Shown: piece by piece, positions 1 to 9,653 of the stretch | Layout: each line of letters begins with the position of its first letter | Numbering within the stretch: the first letter of the stretch is position 1 | Notes under the pieces: generated by a model | Told to the model about the DNA's origin: nothing | Seen by the model: the letters and a program-made list of their open reading frames with translations, nothing else | Databases searched by the model: none | Source of the DNA: an uncultured Christensenella sp. | GTDB taxonomy: Bacteria; Bacillota; Clostridia; Christensenellales; Borkfalkiaceae | Assembly: GCA_910583855.1 (NCBI GenBank) | Contig: CAJTYL010000008.1 | Location: 48,564-112,563, forward strand | Reading direction: 5' to 3' | Length of the DNA: 64,000 nucleotides | Position numbers and translations under genes: made by a program

Positions 1-3000
1 ACGTGCTACCGGATATTTCGCCGCCCGTCATGTTGAACGTGCCGCCCGCCAAATATACGTTGCCGACTGCGTCGCTGTCTTCTTGGGGAATATTGGTCGA
101 AATCACGCCGTCACCCGTAAGAGTGAACGTACCGCCGTCTACATAGACGCTTGCGGCCTTGCCGCTTGCAACGTTGGGCAAGTCGGTCCCTTCATACGAC
201 CCGCCGATAGCGCCGCCGGCAATTGTAAGCTGAGTAGCCGCGCCCGTCATATAGATGCCCGCGCCGTTTACGGCTTCGTTTGAAGCAACCAAACCGCTTT
301 GCATTACAAGCCTACCGCCGGACATATACACGCCGCCGCCGTTTGTCGCAATATTGTATCCTATTACAGTAAGCTCGCCGCCATCTAAAGTTACCGCGCC
401 GCCGGCAATGTACACGCCGCCGCCGTTTTCCGCAGTATTTAATAAAATTCCGCCGTTGACAAAATCAACGTTACCGCTTTCGACGTACAAACCGCCGCCG
501 TTGCCGCTTGCGGTATTATTATTAATAGAGTTTAATAAGTTTTCATTATCAAAGGTGAAATCAAGCGTAATTCTTCCGCCACGCACATATACGCCCGCGC
601 CGTTTAATGCTGTGTTGTAGGAGATTACTCCGCCGTTCATTTCGAAGTTGCCGCTGTTGTCAACGTATACGCCGCCGCCGTACGATTGAGCGGTGTTCCC
701 GCTATCTTCGGCGCCGATAATACCGCTTTCGAACACAAACGTGCCGTCCGAGATGAACACGCCGCCGCCGTTTTCGGCTTCGTTCAAAGTAATTTGGCTA
801 TCGCTGTCTCGAAGCACAAACTCGCCGTTGCCGTCGATATATACGCCGCCGCCGTAGCTTGCCGTGTTTTCGGTTATTACGGTATTTTTCTTTATGGTAA
901 AGATACCGCCCGCAACATACACGCCGCCGCCGTTTTCCGCGTTACCGCCCTTAATGGTAGACGTTACGCGAGAGTCGAACACAAGGGTTCCTTCCACACG
1001 CATTACGCTTCCCGAAGTTCCGCTTCTGTCCAAAGTAAAGCCGTTACCGTCGAATAAGATATCCGCGCTTACGGGCACAAGAATGGTTCCGTCGTTCGTA
1101 AAGCCTATGCCTTCGCCGAAAGAGCTGTTTTTAACCGTCCAATCGAAGTAAAGGACGAAAAGTTCTTGCGTGCCGTTGTTCAAGCTGGCTTGAACTGTTT
1201 CGTTCCAAGCCAAAGCAACGTCGAATCTTAAAACGATTTCTTCGTTAATGTAGTTTAACGTAAGTCCGCGATTGTCGGACACGAAATATTTCGCAATGTC
1301 CGCTTCGCTATGTCCCGCGGTTGTAAAACCGTCGGTAAGCACGAAATCTTCTTGGGTAATACAACCGCTTATGCCTATCTTCGCGCCGTCGCTGAGCTTA
1401 GCGGAGAAAGTAATTGCGCCTTCGACGTCCACATAAACGTTATTTTCGAATTCGCGGTAAGTATTACCGTATATATAAGCCGTGCCGCCGAGTTTGAACT
1501 CGCCGTCTCTGACCCAAACTCCGTTGCCGTAGGGGGTTGTGGCAGAGTTTTCGGTAATTCTACCCGCAGTCATTTCGAAAGTGCCGCCGCCTAAATAGAC
1601 GCCGCCGCCTTTATTGGTAGAGGTGTTGCCGCTTATCACGCCGCCCGTCATTTTAAACGTTTTGCCGGTAAATACGGCGCCGCCGTTTGAAGTTGCCTTG
1701 TTATTGACAATTTCGCCGCCCGCCATAATAAACGTGCCGCCATTGTGCACGCCGCCCGCAACGTCCGAAGCGGTATTATCGGATATAGTGCCGTCGTTCA
1801 ATGTATACGTTCCGTCAGCTTGAACATTTACGCCGCCGCCGCTTACGCCCTTGTTATGGACAATTTCGCCGCCGGTTTGGGTAAAGGTTCCGCTGAAAAC
1901 GCATAAGCCGCCGCCGAATGCCGCAGTATTGTATGATATGGTACCCGCCGACATAGTACCCGTGCCGGTACCGTCTATAAGTACCGCGCCGTGACTTTGG
2001 GCTGTGTTGCCGTTACCCTCTCCGCCGATGACGCCGCCGGACATCTCGAATGAGCCCGCACGCACGGCAACCGCTCCGCCGTGGGTAGCGCTGTTGCTTG
2101 TTATTGCGCCGTCGGACATAACGAATTTACCGCCGCTCACATATACGCCGCCGCCGTAGCTAGCGGAGTTGTTGGTAATTATAACGTTATTGTTGTTTAA
2201 AGTGAACGTACCGCCCGTAACCGCAACTGCACCGCCGCCGTAAACGCCGCTTGTAGCCGCTTTGTTGTAGGAGATGGCGCCGCCCGTGGGTGTAAACGTG
2301 CCGCTAGACATATATACGCCGCCGCCATCGCGCAATGCGGTGTTTGCAGCAGCGGCGCTGCCGCCTATCGTACCGCCCGTCATATTAAATGTACCGCTGT
2401 GATAAGCCACCCCGCCGCCGTTTACCGCAGAGTTATTTGTAATAGTACCCGCGGAGAAGTTGAACGTGCCCGTCCATAAAAACACACCGCCGCCGGTACC
2501 GGTACTTGAATTGTACTTGATAGCCGCGTTTGCACCATTCATCGTAAACGTGCCGTTTGAGCTTATTTCAACGCCGGCGCCGCTTGACGAAGTGTTTGCA
2601 TAGGAAGCGTTCGGTCCGCCTATTGTACCGCCCGACATAGTTACGGTACTGTTATGATATACGAATATGCCCGCGCCGCCCACGCTTGTAGTTGTTGTAA
2701 CGGTTTTGTTGGCGTAAATCTGACCGCCCGAGATATTTACCTTTACCGCCGCCGTAGTTGCGGTTGAACTTGCCGCACAGATACCGCCGCCGTAAACGGC
2801 CGTATTGTATGCAACGATGGCTGTGCCGGACATGTTAAGGGTTGAACCGGTGTATGCGTATATGCCGCCGCCCCAACTTGTCGCCGTGTTATATGAAATA
2901 GTACCGCCCGAGAATGTTGCCGCGGTAGTGCTTGCCAAGAATAATCCCGCGCCGCTGTTTGCCGTGTTGCCCGCGCCGCCGCCGCCTATGGTGCCGCCCG

Positions 3001-6000
3001 TCATTTTGAACGTTGCAGTGCCGACCACATACACGCCGCCGCCGTTGGTTCTTACAGAGTTTCCTCTGATTACGCCGGCGTTCATATTGAAGGTGCCGCC
3101 GCCCACATACACGCCGCCGCCGTTGGAACCAACGGTGGTGCTGCCGGTATTGGTTGCGGTATTATACTGAATGGCGCCGCCATTCATATTCAACGTGCCG
3201 CCGTCCATATGTATGCCGCCGCCGTTTGTTACTGTTGTTGCCGTTGCCGACGTTGCTTGGTTCCTTGAAACGTAACCGTTGGCGCCGATAGTCATGGTAC
3301 CGGCAACCATATACACGCCGCCGCCGAGGGGCGCCTTGTTTGCGTAAGCGTTATCGCTTGCACCGCCTATATAACCGCTTGTAAGATTAAAAGTTCCGCC
3401 GGCAATGAATACGCCGCCGCCCACATTTGCCGCAGTGCATGCAATTACAGATGTTGCGCCCGGACTGGTTCCGCCGTTTATTGTATATGTTGCACCGACG
3501 TTTATCCAAACGCCGCCGCCGTTTACGGTTGCCGTATTATAATGAATTCCGCCCAAGGTGTGGGTGAGCGTACCGGTGTACACACATACGCCGCCGCCGT
3601 TTTTGGCTTGGTTATAAGTGATATTGGAGGACATAGTGCAAGTGCCCGTAGTCTGAATAAGAACGCCGCCGCCGTATTCCGACGCCGTATTTTTATTGGC
3701 TGTGCTGCCTCCGATATTGCCGCCCGTAAGCGCAAATTGTGCAGAGCCCATAACAGCTACGCCCGCACCGTTGGTTGAAGAGTTTGTAGCTATAGTACCG
3801 GCAGACATGGCAATTTTTGTGCTGTTGGTAAGAAACACGCCGCCGCCGTGCGACGTAGCCTTATTACTGTTAATTAACGCGTTTGCATTATTAATCGTAA
3901 ACGTACCGGCATTTACAAACACGCCGCCGCCGTTTGAAGTCGCCTTGTTATTGGTTATTTTACCGGCAGAAAAAGTATAGCTTGCATTCAAATACAAACC
4001 GCCGCCGTTTGCCGCGGTGTTGCCGCCGCCGCCGGAACTGCTTATGTAACCGATACAGCTGTTGGCTTGCATTTTAAACGTACCGCCGTTATAATACACG
4101 CCTCCGCCGTTTGCCGTTGCGGTGTTGGAGTGTATCCAAGAATACCCCATATTGAAGGTTCCGCCCGTAATATACACGCCGCCGCCGTTTTTTGCTGTGT
4201 TGTTGCGCAACGCAGTGCCGGTACCGTTTAAAACATATGTACCGCCGCTTATATATACGCCGCCGCCGTTTTCGCTTGCAGTATTATAATAAGTTACTCC
4301 GTTTGCCGTAGAGCCCGAAGCGATAGCTATACCCTCTGTAAACGAACCGCTTGCTACCGCTATGCCGCCGCCGTTTTTTGCTGTGTTGTAAGAAATACCG
4401 CCGCCGGTAAAAGTAGACGCACCCGTAGAACCTTGATACACGCCGCCGCCGCTTCCCGTTGCAGTATTTTTATTTGCTGTACTGCCGCCGCCGATAGTAC
4501 CGGCAGACATATGAAAGACGCCCGAACTTACAGTCGCCACGCCGCCGCCGTTTACTGCGGTATTCTTAATTATCAACGCATTTGCGTTATTCATTGTCAG
4601 CGTACCGTTTTCCACGCAAATGCCGCCGCCGTTTGAAGTCGCGGTGTTGCCCGTTATGGTGCCGCCCGACAAAGTAAGATTGGCATACATATAAATGGCG
4701 CCGCCGCTTACTGAAGCCCGGTTACCCGAAAAGGTGCCGCCCGAAATGGTATGCGTACCGGTCGTGCCGTTATAGAAAATAGCGCCGCCGTGGGTTCCGC
4801 TGTTGTTTGAAATTGTGCCGCCGGATATCCTTGTTGTTGCAGCACCCTGTGCATATACCGCGCCCGCCCATTTTGTAGCGGTGTTATGGTCGATAATACC
4901 GCTTGTCATGGTGAATTTAGAAGCATTTACACCTACGCCGGCACCGCTGCCGCTTGATGTATTGTACTTGATGTTACCGCCGGACAACGTGAATTCACCG
5001 CCATTGGTTACATATACGCCACCACCAGCACCAGCGCTATTAGCATAGGTGGAATCACTGCCGCCGATAGTACCGCCGGTCATATTGAACGTGCCGCTAT
5101 TATAAACACCGCCGCCGTTGTTTATAGCGTCGTTATGGTTAATATAACCGCCCGACATATTAAACGTGCTGCTATTATAAACGCCGCCGCCGTAAGCCGC
5201 TGTGTTGTGGTAAGAACTATAGCCTATATAACCGTTTGACATTGTAAACGTGCCGCTATTATAAACGCCGCCGCCGCCGTTTTTTGCTGTGTTGCCGTCT
5301 ATATAACCGCCCGACATATTAAACGTGCCGTTACTATAAACATACAAGCCGCCGCCGTAGCTTTTCGCAGTGTTGACATCAATTTCACCGCCGGTTTTAG
5401 TAAAGGTTCCGTTGAGAACGCATAAGCCGCCGCCGTAATCCGCTGTGTTGCCCGAACCCGAAGTACCTTCCTTACCAATATAACCGGAAGACATTGTAAA
5501 AGTGCCGTAGCCCACATACACGCCGCCGCCGTCATTTGTTGCAGTGTTTGTTAATATATGAGCAGAAGTGCTGGTTATTCTAAATTGGTTGGTTTTGCTA
5601 TCCGAGTTACCGCCCATAGCAACGCCGCCGCCATTTCTTGACGAGGTGTTACCGGCAATAATTGCAGAACCTTTCATCTCGAACGTGGCGTCCCACATAT
5701 AGACACCGCCGCCGTCATAAGTCGCCGTGTTTGCAGCGTTGCTACCGGTGGAATTTCGTCCGATAACGCCAGCGGACATAGTGAACGCAGCTTTATACAA
5801 GTTTACGCCGCCGCCGTAACGTGCCGTATTGGAATAGATATAACCGCCCGTCATTGTAAACGTGCCGCTGCTCGAAACATACACACCGCCGCCGCCGTAG
5901 TTGACGTAAATTTCAGTAGTAACAACCTTATTGCTATATATATTGCCGCCCGACATATTAAACGTGCCGTTATTATAAACGCCGCCGCCTTGGGTGGTTG

Positions 6001-6784
6001 CGGTATTGTTGTAAATACTGCCGCCCGACATATTAAACGTGCCGTTGCTCGAAACATACACACCGCCGCCATAAGTCGAAGTGTTCTCATAAATACTGCC
6101 GCCCGACATATTAAACGTGCCGCCGCTGACGTTTACTGCGCAAGCAGTGCTGTTGTGTATAAGCCCGCCGCCCATATAGACGCTGCCGCCGGCATTAATT
6201 TGGAAAGCCTTCATAGCAATGCTCGAAACGCTGTAAAAGTTAATTTGATTTGACGGATTGCTTACACAAAAATTAATTCTACCGCCATTATTAACAGTAA
6301 ATGCTGTAAGGGGGCTGTAAACAAATATATATGTAGCAGAAGAAACAGTAGCGTAAATGTTAAGGGTACCGCTTACGCTTATTGACCCCCCAGCCTGAAA
6401 AAGAAGCGAATCTGAAATAGCAATATTCAACGTTATACCCGCGGGTACCGATAAAGCAGTATTAACGGTTTTATTCGAACTACTATCCGATATAGCTATC
6501 GTATTGCCCGAGGTTGCAACCGCCGTGCTCCATTGGTTAATTCCGGTATAAGTTGCCGTTGCAGTGGCTTCGATTTCGGGGTTTTCTATTGTGCCGTCCC
6601 CGTTTGAATTGCCGCCGACTATTGCGGAGGACGCGTCTTTTTCGGGCGCGGTAATTTCCGCGGACGAATTCGCCCCCGTTAAGTCGTTTGTAGAAAGTCC
6701 AAATAACGCTATAGCTGCGCTTATAAAAAGCGTTGCTATCAGTATAATTAATATACTCAGCTTACCGTATCGTGACTTTTTCAT
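1..6784 (-). CDS. Giant beta-helix repeat surface protein (3' end outside window)
   Basis: One uninterrupted minus-strand frame starts at the ATG at 6784 and is still open at the left edge (2261 codons). I checked the codon phase at several points between 840 and 6784 and it is constant. Residues 1-35 form a basic N-terminus plus hydrophobic stretch (signal peptide or anchor). After a Ser/Thr-rich linker come roughly sixty units of 25-35 residues of the form NTAxxGGGVYV-x-GTFNMSGGxI, as in right-handed parallel beta-helix and Pmp-type adhesins. Around 950-1500 the array is broken by a non-repeat stretch of over 100 residues. The frame is preceded by GTGAGG 8 bases before the ATG. I infer a very long secreted adhesin; the anchor must lie beyond the window. 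Substrate or partner is unknown. Confidence 0.9.
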   Translation of the reverse strand, partial: MKKSRYGKLSILIILIATLFISAAIALFGLSTNDLTGANSSAEITAPEKDASSAIVGGNSNGDGTIENPEIEATATATYTGINQWSTAVATSGNTIAISDSSSNKTVNTALSVPAGITLNIAISDSLLFQAGGSISVSGTLNIYATVSSATYIFVYSPLTAFTVNNGGRINFCVSNPSNQINFYSVSSIAMKAFQINAGGSVYMGGGLIHNSTACAVNVSGGTFNMSGGSIYENTSTYGGGVYVSSNGTFNMSGGSIYNNTATTQGGGVYNNGTFNMSGGNIYSNKVVTTEIYVNYGGGGVYVSSSGTFTMTGGYIYSNTARYGGGVNLYKAAFTMSAGVIGRNSTGSNAANTATYDGGGVYMWDATFEMKGSAIIAGNTSSRNGGGVAMGGNSDSKTNQFRITSTSAHILTNTATNDGGGVYVGYGTFTMSSGYIGKEGTSGSGNTADYGGGLCVLNGTFTKTGGEIDVNTAKSYGGGLYVYSNGTFNMSGGYIDGNTAKNGGGGVYNSGTFTMSNGYIGYSSYHNTAAYGGGVYNSSTFNMSGGYINHNDAINNGGGVYNSGTFNMTGGTIGGSDSTYANSAGAGGGVYVTNGGEFTLSGGNIKYNTSSGSGAGVGVNASKFTMTSGIIDHNTATKWAGAVYAQGAATTRISGGTISNNSGTHGGAIFYNGTTGTHTISGGTFSGNRASVSGGAIYMYANLTLSGGTITGNTATSNGGGICVENGTLTMNNANALIIKNTAVNGGGVATVSSGVFHMSAGTIGGGSTANKNTATGSGGGVYQGSTGASTFTGGGISYNTAKNGGGIAVASGSFTEGIAIASGSTANGVTYYNTASENGGGVYISGGTYVLNGTGTALRNNTAKNGGGVYITGGTFNMGYSWIHSNTATANGGGVYYNGGTFKMQANSCIGYISSSGGGGNTAANGGGLYLNASYTFSAGKITNNKATSNGGGVFVNAGTFTINNANALINSNKATSHGGGVFLTNSTKIAMSAGTIATNSSTNGAGVAVMGSAQFALTGGNIGGSTANKNTASEYGGGVLIQTTGTCTMSSNITYNQAKNGGGVCVYTGTLTHTLGGIHYNTATVNGGGVWINVGATYTINGGTSPGATSVIACTAANVGGGVFIAGGTFNLTSGYIGGASDNAYANKAPLGGGVYMVAGTMTIGANGYVSRNQATSATATTVTNGGGIHMDGGTLNMNGGAIQYNTATNTGSTTVGSNGGGVYVGGGTFNMNAGVIRGNSVRTNGGGVYVVGTATFKMTGGTIGGGGAGNTANSGAGLFLASTTAATFSGGTISYNTATSWGGGIYAYTGSTLNMSGTAIVAYNTAVYGGGICAASSTATTAAVKVNISGGQIYANKTVTTTTSVGGAGIFVYHNSTVTMSGGTIGGPNASYANTSSSGAGVEISSNGTFTMNGANAAIKYNSSTGTGGGVFLWTGTFNFSAGTITNNSAVNGGGVAYHSGTFNMTGGTIGGSAAAANTALRDGGGVYMSSGTFTPTGGAISYNKAATSGVYGGGAVAVTGGTFTLNNNNVIITNNSASYGGGVYVSGGKFVMSDGAITSNSATHGGAVAVRAGSFEMSGGVIGGEGNGNTAQSHGAVLIDGTGTGTMSAGTISYNTAAFGGGLCVFSGTFTQTGGEIVHNKGVSGGGVNVQADGTYTLNDGTISDNTASDVAGGVHNGGTFIMAGGEIVNNKATSNGGAVFTGKTFKMTGGVISGNTSTNKGGGVYLGGGTFEMTAGRITENSATTPYGNGVWVRDGEFKLGGTAYIYGNTYREFENNVYVDVEGAITFSAKLSDGAKIGISGCITQEDFVLTDGFTTAGHSEADIAKYFVSDNRGLTLNYINEEIVLRFDVALAWNETVQASLNNGTQELFVLYFDWTVKNSSFGEGIGFTNDGTILVPVSADILFDGNGFTLDRSGTSGSVMRVEGTLVFDSRVTSTIKGGNAENGGGVYVAGGIFTIKKNTVITENTASYGGGVYIDGNGEFVLRDSDSQITLNEAENGGGVFISDGTFVFESGIIGAEDSGNTAQSYGGGVYVDNSGNFEMNGGVISYNTALNGAGVYVRGGRITLDFTFDNENLLNSINNNTASGNGGGLYVESGNVDFVNGGILLNTAENGGGVYIAGGAVTLDGGELTVIGYNIATNGGGVYMSGGRLVMQSGLVASNEAVNGAGIYMTGAATQLTIAGGAIGGSYEGTDLPNVASGKAASVYVDGGTFTLTGDGVISTNIPQEDSDAVGNVYLAGGTFNMTGGEISGST
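5030..6140 (-). repeat. Near-identical tandem repeat units in the adhesin gene
   Basis: The N-terminal units share almost the same DNA. The block reading cccgacatattaaacgtg followed by a GCC-rich tract recurs near 5150, 5310, 5950, 6020 and 6110. Farther from the start codon the units diverge, which suggests recent local duplication. Confidence 0.75.
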
Positions 6785-6938
6785 AATTCATACCTCACTT
6801 GACCCGCCGCATTTTTTGCGTGGGCTTTTGTTTTTTGAATTTTGATTTTTGTTTTGTTTTTGCCGCCTTTTGCACACAAAGCGGCGATTTTACCACACTT
6901 TACCACCATTATTTCACCACCCCGCGCTTGCGGGACAA

Positions 6939-6969
6939 AACAAAAAGGTGTGCACCTTTTCGGTCCACA
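6939..6969 (-). terminator. Terminator-like hairpin in the adhesin leader
   Basis: On the minus strand GGTGTG pairs with CACACC around a 13-base loop and is followed by TTTTTGTTTTG. It lies about 155 bases upstream of the adhesin start and about 110 bases downstream of the predicted transcript start, so it could act as an attenuator. Confidence 0.5.
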
Positions 6970-7084
6970 CCATTTCATAAAAATTAGCGTATCAAAAAAT
7001 TATTACAAAACAGACACTGCGCCCACTTAGGGCAGTGTACGATTCCGCAATATGGCTATGTAAATGAAATAATGTGGTATGCTA

Positions 7085-7113
7085 AGTATATCACCTGATT
7101 TCAAGAATTACAA
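7085..7113 (-). promoter_or_regulatory. Predicted sigma-A promoter of the adhesin
   Basis: Minus strand -35 TTGTAA (7113-7108), 17-base spacer, -10 TATACT (7090-7085). It predicts a start near 7078 and a long leader. Confidence 0.6.
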
Positions 7114-7313
7114 CTAAATTTACGGAATTTTTTTAAATTTTTATGAAAAAATTATTAGTTTATTAAGCCATATTTGGGCACTTTTGCCAAAAATGTTAAC
7201 CGTTAACAGCGTTTTGTGAAAAATTTTCACCCGATTTTTGACCGAAAATGACGAAAAATGGGCTAAAAATGCGCCGTTTGGGGCTTGGTTGCCGCATATT
7301 GCGGGGGGAACCG

Positions 7314-7353
7314 AAACCCCGCCCCCAAACCGCAACGTTTGGGGGCGGGGTTT
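7314..7353 (-). terminator. Terminator of the NSS transporter gene
   Basis: GC-rich inverted repeat AAACCCCGCCCCCAAAC paired with its complement around CGCAAC. It lies just downstream of the transporter stop on the minus strand. Confidence 0.8.
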
Positions 7354-7363
7354 GCAAAAAAAT

Positions 7364-7390
7364 TTAAAATAAGGCATATTACGGGTTCAA
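7364..7390 (+). repeat. Dispersed 27-bp gene-end repeat, copy 1
   Basis: Contains AAGGCATATTACGGG of the repeat consensus. It overlaps the stop codon of the NSS transporter gene. Confidence 0.6.
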
Positions 7391-8899
7391 TTTTTTTCGC
7401 CGCCATATATTGCGGGGGGTAATTTTCGTGACCAAAAGCAAGGGCAACGTAAATACGGAAAAACTTAATCCCCACCCGAAAGCTATCTGCAACCACAGCG
7501 GGTAACATAGCCCTTGCGTTGCTAAACGGAAGATTTCGTACAGCGTTAAAGAGATTAGCACGGCGGGGCTTAAAAATTTGATTGAAGCCCCGAACGCGCG
7601 CTTGGGCATTTTCAATTTTTTTGTAAATTTGTTTATTTCGTCGGCAAGCGCGCACGTCTGTTTGCTTGTGCCGATAATAAGGCACTCCGCAATTCCCAAA
7701 AGCAGCACGTTGTAAAAGTTTATAAATCTGTCGTTGATGTCAACCACCGTCGGCGCGGCAGTGGTTGCGAAAATCAAAGTTATAGGCGCGCCGCATAGGC
7801 ACACGATTGCCGCAATACGCTTTTTGGGTTTGCCGCGCTGCTCGGAAAAGGGGTTTAAAAAAGCTTCCAACATTGAAACGGCTGACTGCACAGCCATCAT
7901 TGCCAAGGACGAATAGAACAGCGCGCCCACAACCCCGTTTAGCGCGGTTGCCCCGCCGAACAGCCGACTTATCGCCACGGGATAGACGGCAAACGCCGTT
8001 ATTATGCCGCTTGCGCCTATTTGGCTTTGAAGTCCGCAGCCGTAAAGCGTGGTGAACAGAACAACCGAAGCAAGCACCGAAACAAAAAAGTCGGCGGCGG
8101 CAATGGCAAGCGAACATTTGAAAATATTTGTGCCTTCGGGCAAGTACGAGCCGTATGCGGGCATAATTCCTACCACTATCGAAAGCGAAAAAAACACTTG
8201 CCCGAGCGCCGTAAGCCATAGCTCTGGGCTGGAAAGCTTGGAAAAATCGGGCACGAACAGCGCGGCAAGGGCTTGCCCTGCGTTATCGTAGAAAAGCCCG
8301 CGCACCGCCAAAAACATAAGTAAGGTTATGGGAATTGCTACGGTGAATTTGGCGGCTTTTGACAGCGATTTTGCCCCGCCTTTTAGGCAAAGGAACATCA
8401 AAACCCACGCGGCGATTATGCACCCCGCAACAAGTAAGGAAAACCCGCTTATAACTCCGTCGTTCCGCGCCGAGAGAATATCGTTAAAGAAAAACCCGCT
8501 TATTTGCGTATCGGTAAGCGCGGGCGCGGTAAGGCAAAGCGGAACGGCAGTGACCGCCGTGGCGATTATCCAACCCGCAAGTCCCGCGTAAATAAGCGCA
8601 GTAAAAACCGAGTTGATGCACGAAGCCCAACCCATACGCTCCGCAATTTTTGCACGCGACCCCTTAAGCAGACTTTGCATACACCTCGGCGCGCCCGCCT
8701 TTATCTTCCTGCCGAGCGCGACTTCGGCGTTTAAAAGCGGAAGTCCCAGCGCGACGAGGGCGATTGCGTAAATTACAAGAAAAGCTCCGCCGCCGTACTT
8801 GGCGCAAAGCCCGGGGAAACGCAACGCATTGCCGAGTCCGACCGCCGCGCCTATACTTGCGAGAATGAACCCGCTTTTGGATTGAAATTTTTCAGCCAT
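7379..8899 (-). CDS. Sodium-dependent transporter, NSS/SNF family
   Basis: 506 residues, the usual length for bacterial neurotransmitter:sodium symporter (LeuT-like) proteins, which import amino acids or related solutes with Na+. The N-terminus has the family signature GAAVGLGNALRFP within TM1, where LeuT-type proteins bind Na+ and substrate. About eleven to twelve hydrophobic segments follow. The substrate cannot be told from sequence. The gene stands alone between two terminators. No clear Shine-Dalgarno precedes the ATG; the upstream bases are an AT-rich run (TATATATAATAT). Confidence 0.9.
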   Translation of the reverse strand: MAEKFQSKSGFILASIGAAVGLGNALRFPGLCAKYGGGAFLVIYAIALVALGLPLLNAEVALGRKIKAGAPRCMQSLLKGSRAKIAERMGWASCINSVFTALIYAGLAGWIIATAVTAVPLCLTAPALTDTQISGFFFNDILSARNDGVISGFSLLVAGCIIAAWVLMFLCLKGGAKSLSKAAKFTVAIPITLLMFLAVRGLFYDNAGQALAALFVPDFSKLSSPELWLTALGQVFFSLSIVVGIMPAYGSYLPEGTNIFKCSLAIAAADFFVSVLASVVLFTTLYGCGLQSQIGASGIITAFAVYPVAISRLFGGATALNGVVGALFYSSLAMMAVQSAVSMLEAFLNPFSEQRGKPKKRIAAIVCLCGAPITLIFATTAAPTVVDINDRFINFYNVLLLGIAECLIIGTSKQTCALADEINKFTKKLKMPKRAFGASIKFLSPAVLISLTLYEIFRLATQGLCYPLWLQIAFGWGLSFSVFTLPLLLVTKITPRNIWRRKKLNP

Positions 8900-8939
8900 A
8901 TATTATATATATTGTTACGCGCGCGTGCGTATGATAACT

Positions 8940-8981
8940 AAAAAACCCGCCCGCAAACGTAAAGTTTGCGGGCGGGTTTTA
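8940..8981. terminator. Hairpin terminator between rex and the NSS gene
   Basis: AAAACCCGCCCGCAAAC pairs with GTTTGCGGGCGGGTTTT around GTAAA. It probably ends the glcK-rex transcript. Confidence 0.8.
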
Positions 8982-8986
8982 TAAAA

Positions 8987-9014
8987 TTGACCCCGTAATA
9001 TGCCTTAAATAACG
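8987..9014 (-). repeat. Dispersed 27-bp gene-end repeat, copy 2
   Basis: Plus strand reads TTGACCCCGTAATATGCC then TTAAATAACG. It lies 15 bp past the rex stop codon. Confidence 0.75.
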
Positions 9015-9028
9015 CACTTTTCGGGTTT

Positions 9029-9637
9029 TTAAATCATACTTGAAAGAATAGCAAGGTTTGCCGCCACGTCGATGTTGCGGACTACACATCCTTCCTTTAC
9101 ATGCAGCAAAACGGGCGCAAAATTCAAAATTTTATTAATTCCGCAATCAACCAACGTATCGGCAACCGTCTGCGCCGCGCTTGCAGGCACGCAGATAACG
9201 GCAAGTCTGGGGGCAAGCTCCGCCAGTTTTTGCGACGCTTCTTCAAGGTCAAAAACAGGTTTGCCCCCCACATATGTGCCGACTTTCGCACTATCGTTGT
9301 CAAAAGCCGCGACAATTTCAATGCCGTAATTACTGAATCCGCCGTACGACATAAGCGCCTTACCGACCTCGCCAGCGCCGAATATAACGGCTTTCTTTTT
9401 ATCGTTACAGCCAAGATAATCTTCAAGCGCGGCAATAAGCTCCGTGCGGGAGTAGCCCACGCGCGTTCTGCCTTGCGCCGAAGTAAACGCCAAATCTTTT
9501 CTTACGAGGACCTCGCCCATTCCCAGCGCGCGCGCAATCGAACCGGACGAAATAAACCCGTCCGAATCCAACGATTTAAGATAATTCAAATACACGGGCA
9601 GTCGCTGCAAGCTCGTTACGGGTATATCGCTTTTCAT
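9029..9637 (-). CDS. rex: Redox-sensing transcriptional repressor Rex
   Basis: 202 residues, typical for Rex, a dimeric repressor that senses the NADH/NAD+ ratio and controls fermentative genes. Residues 1-80 are the winged-helix DNA-binding domain (SSGSIARALGMGEVLVRKDL), followed by the Rossmann nucleotide-binding fold with FGAGEVGKAL. The C-terminal helix that swaps between subunits is present. RBS AGGTGA precedes the ATG. It lies 16 bp downstream of the ROK kinase gene and is likely cotranscribed with it. Confidence 0.95.
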   Translation of the reverse strand: MKSDIPVTSLQRLPVYLNYLKSLDSDGFISSGSIARALGMGEVLVRKDLAFTSAQGRTRVGYSRTELIAALEDYLGCNDKKKAVIFGAGEVGKALMSYGGFSNYGIEIVAAFDNDSAKVGTYVGGKPVFDLEEASQKLAELAPRLAVICVPASAAQTVADTLVDCGINKILNFAPVLLHVKEGCVVRNIDVAANLAILSSMI

Positions 9638-9653
9638 TTTATCACCTGTCCTT

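Larger units (their letters stand above)
6785..7378. other. Intergenic region upstream of the adhesin, 594 bp
   Basis: No gene is seen. It contains the NSS transporter terminator, the adhesin promoter and a leader of about 295 nt with two hairpins (ACACTGC/GCAGTGT near 7012-7038 and the terminator-like stem at 6939-6969). An inverted repeat TGTTAAC-C-GTTAACA lies at 7194-7208. The last 100 bases before the adhesin are unusually A-rich in the sense direction. Confidence 0.6.

Noticed and set aside
1..6200. CRISPR array suspected from regularly repeated GCC-rich blocks
   Set aside because: The repeats keep a protein reading frame, vary in length and sequence, and have no unique spacers.
83..6845. 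Many plus-strand open frames rich in Pro, Thr and Ala (for example 255-620 and 2805-3170)
   Set aside because: They are the antisense of the GGGVYV repeats of the giant minus-strand gene, have no RBS and repeat its pattern.
7194..7208. Palindrome TGTTAAC-C-GTTAACA as a Rex operator
   Set aside because: Rex sites are TTGTGAA/TTCACAA-like or TTGTTAA-N4-TTAACAA; arms and spacing here do not fit, and no promoter is adjacent.
7141..7685. Minus-strand open frames beyond the NSS gene and within it
   Set aside because: One runs through the terminator hairpin, the other is a shifted frame of the transporter.
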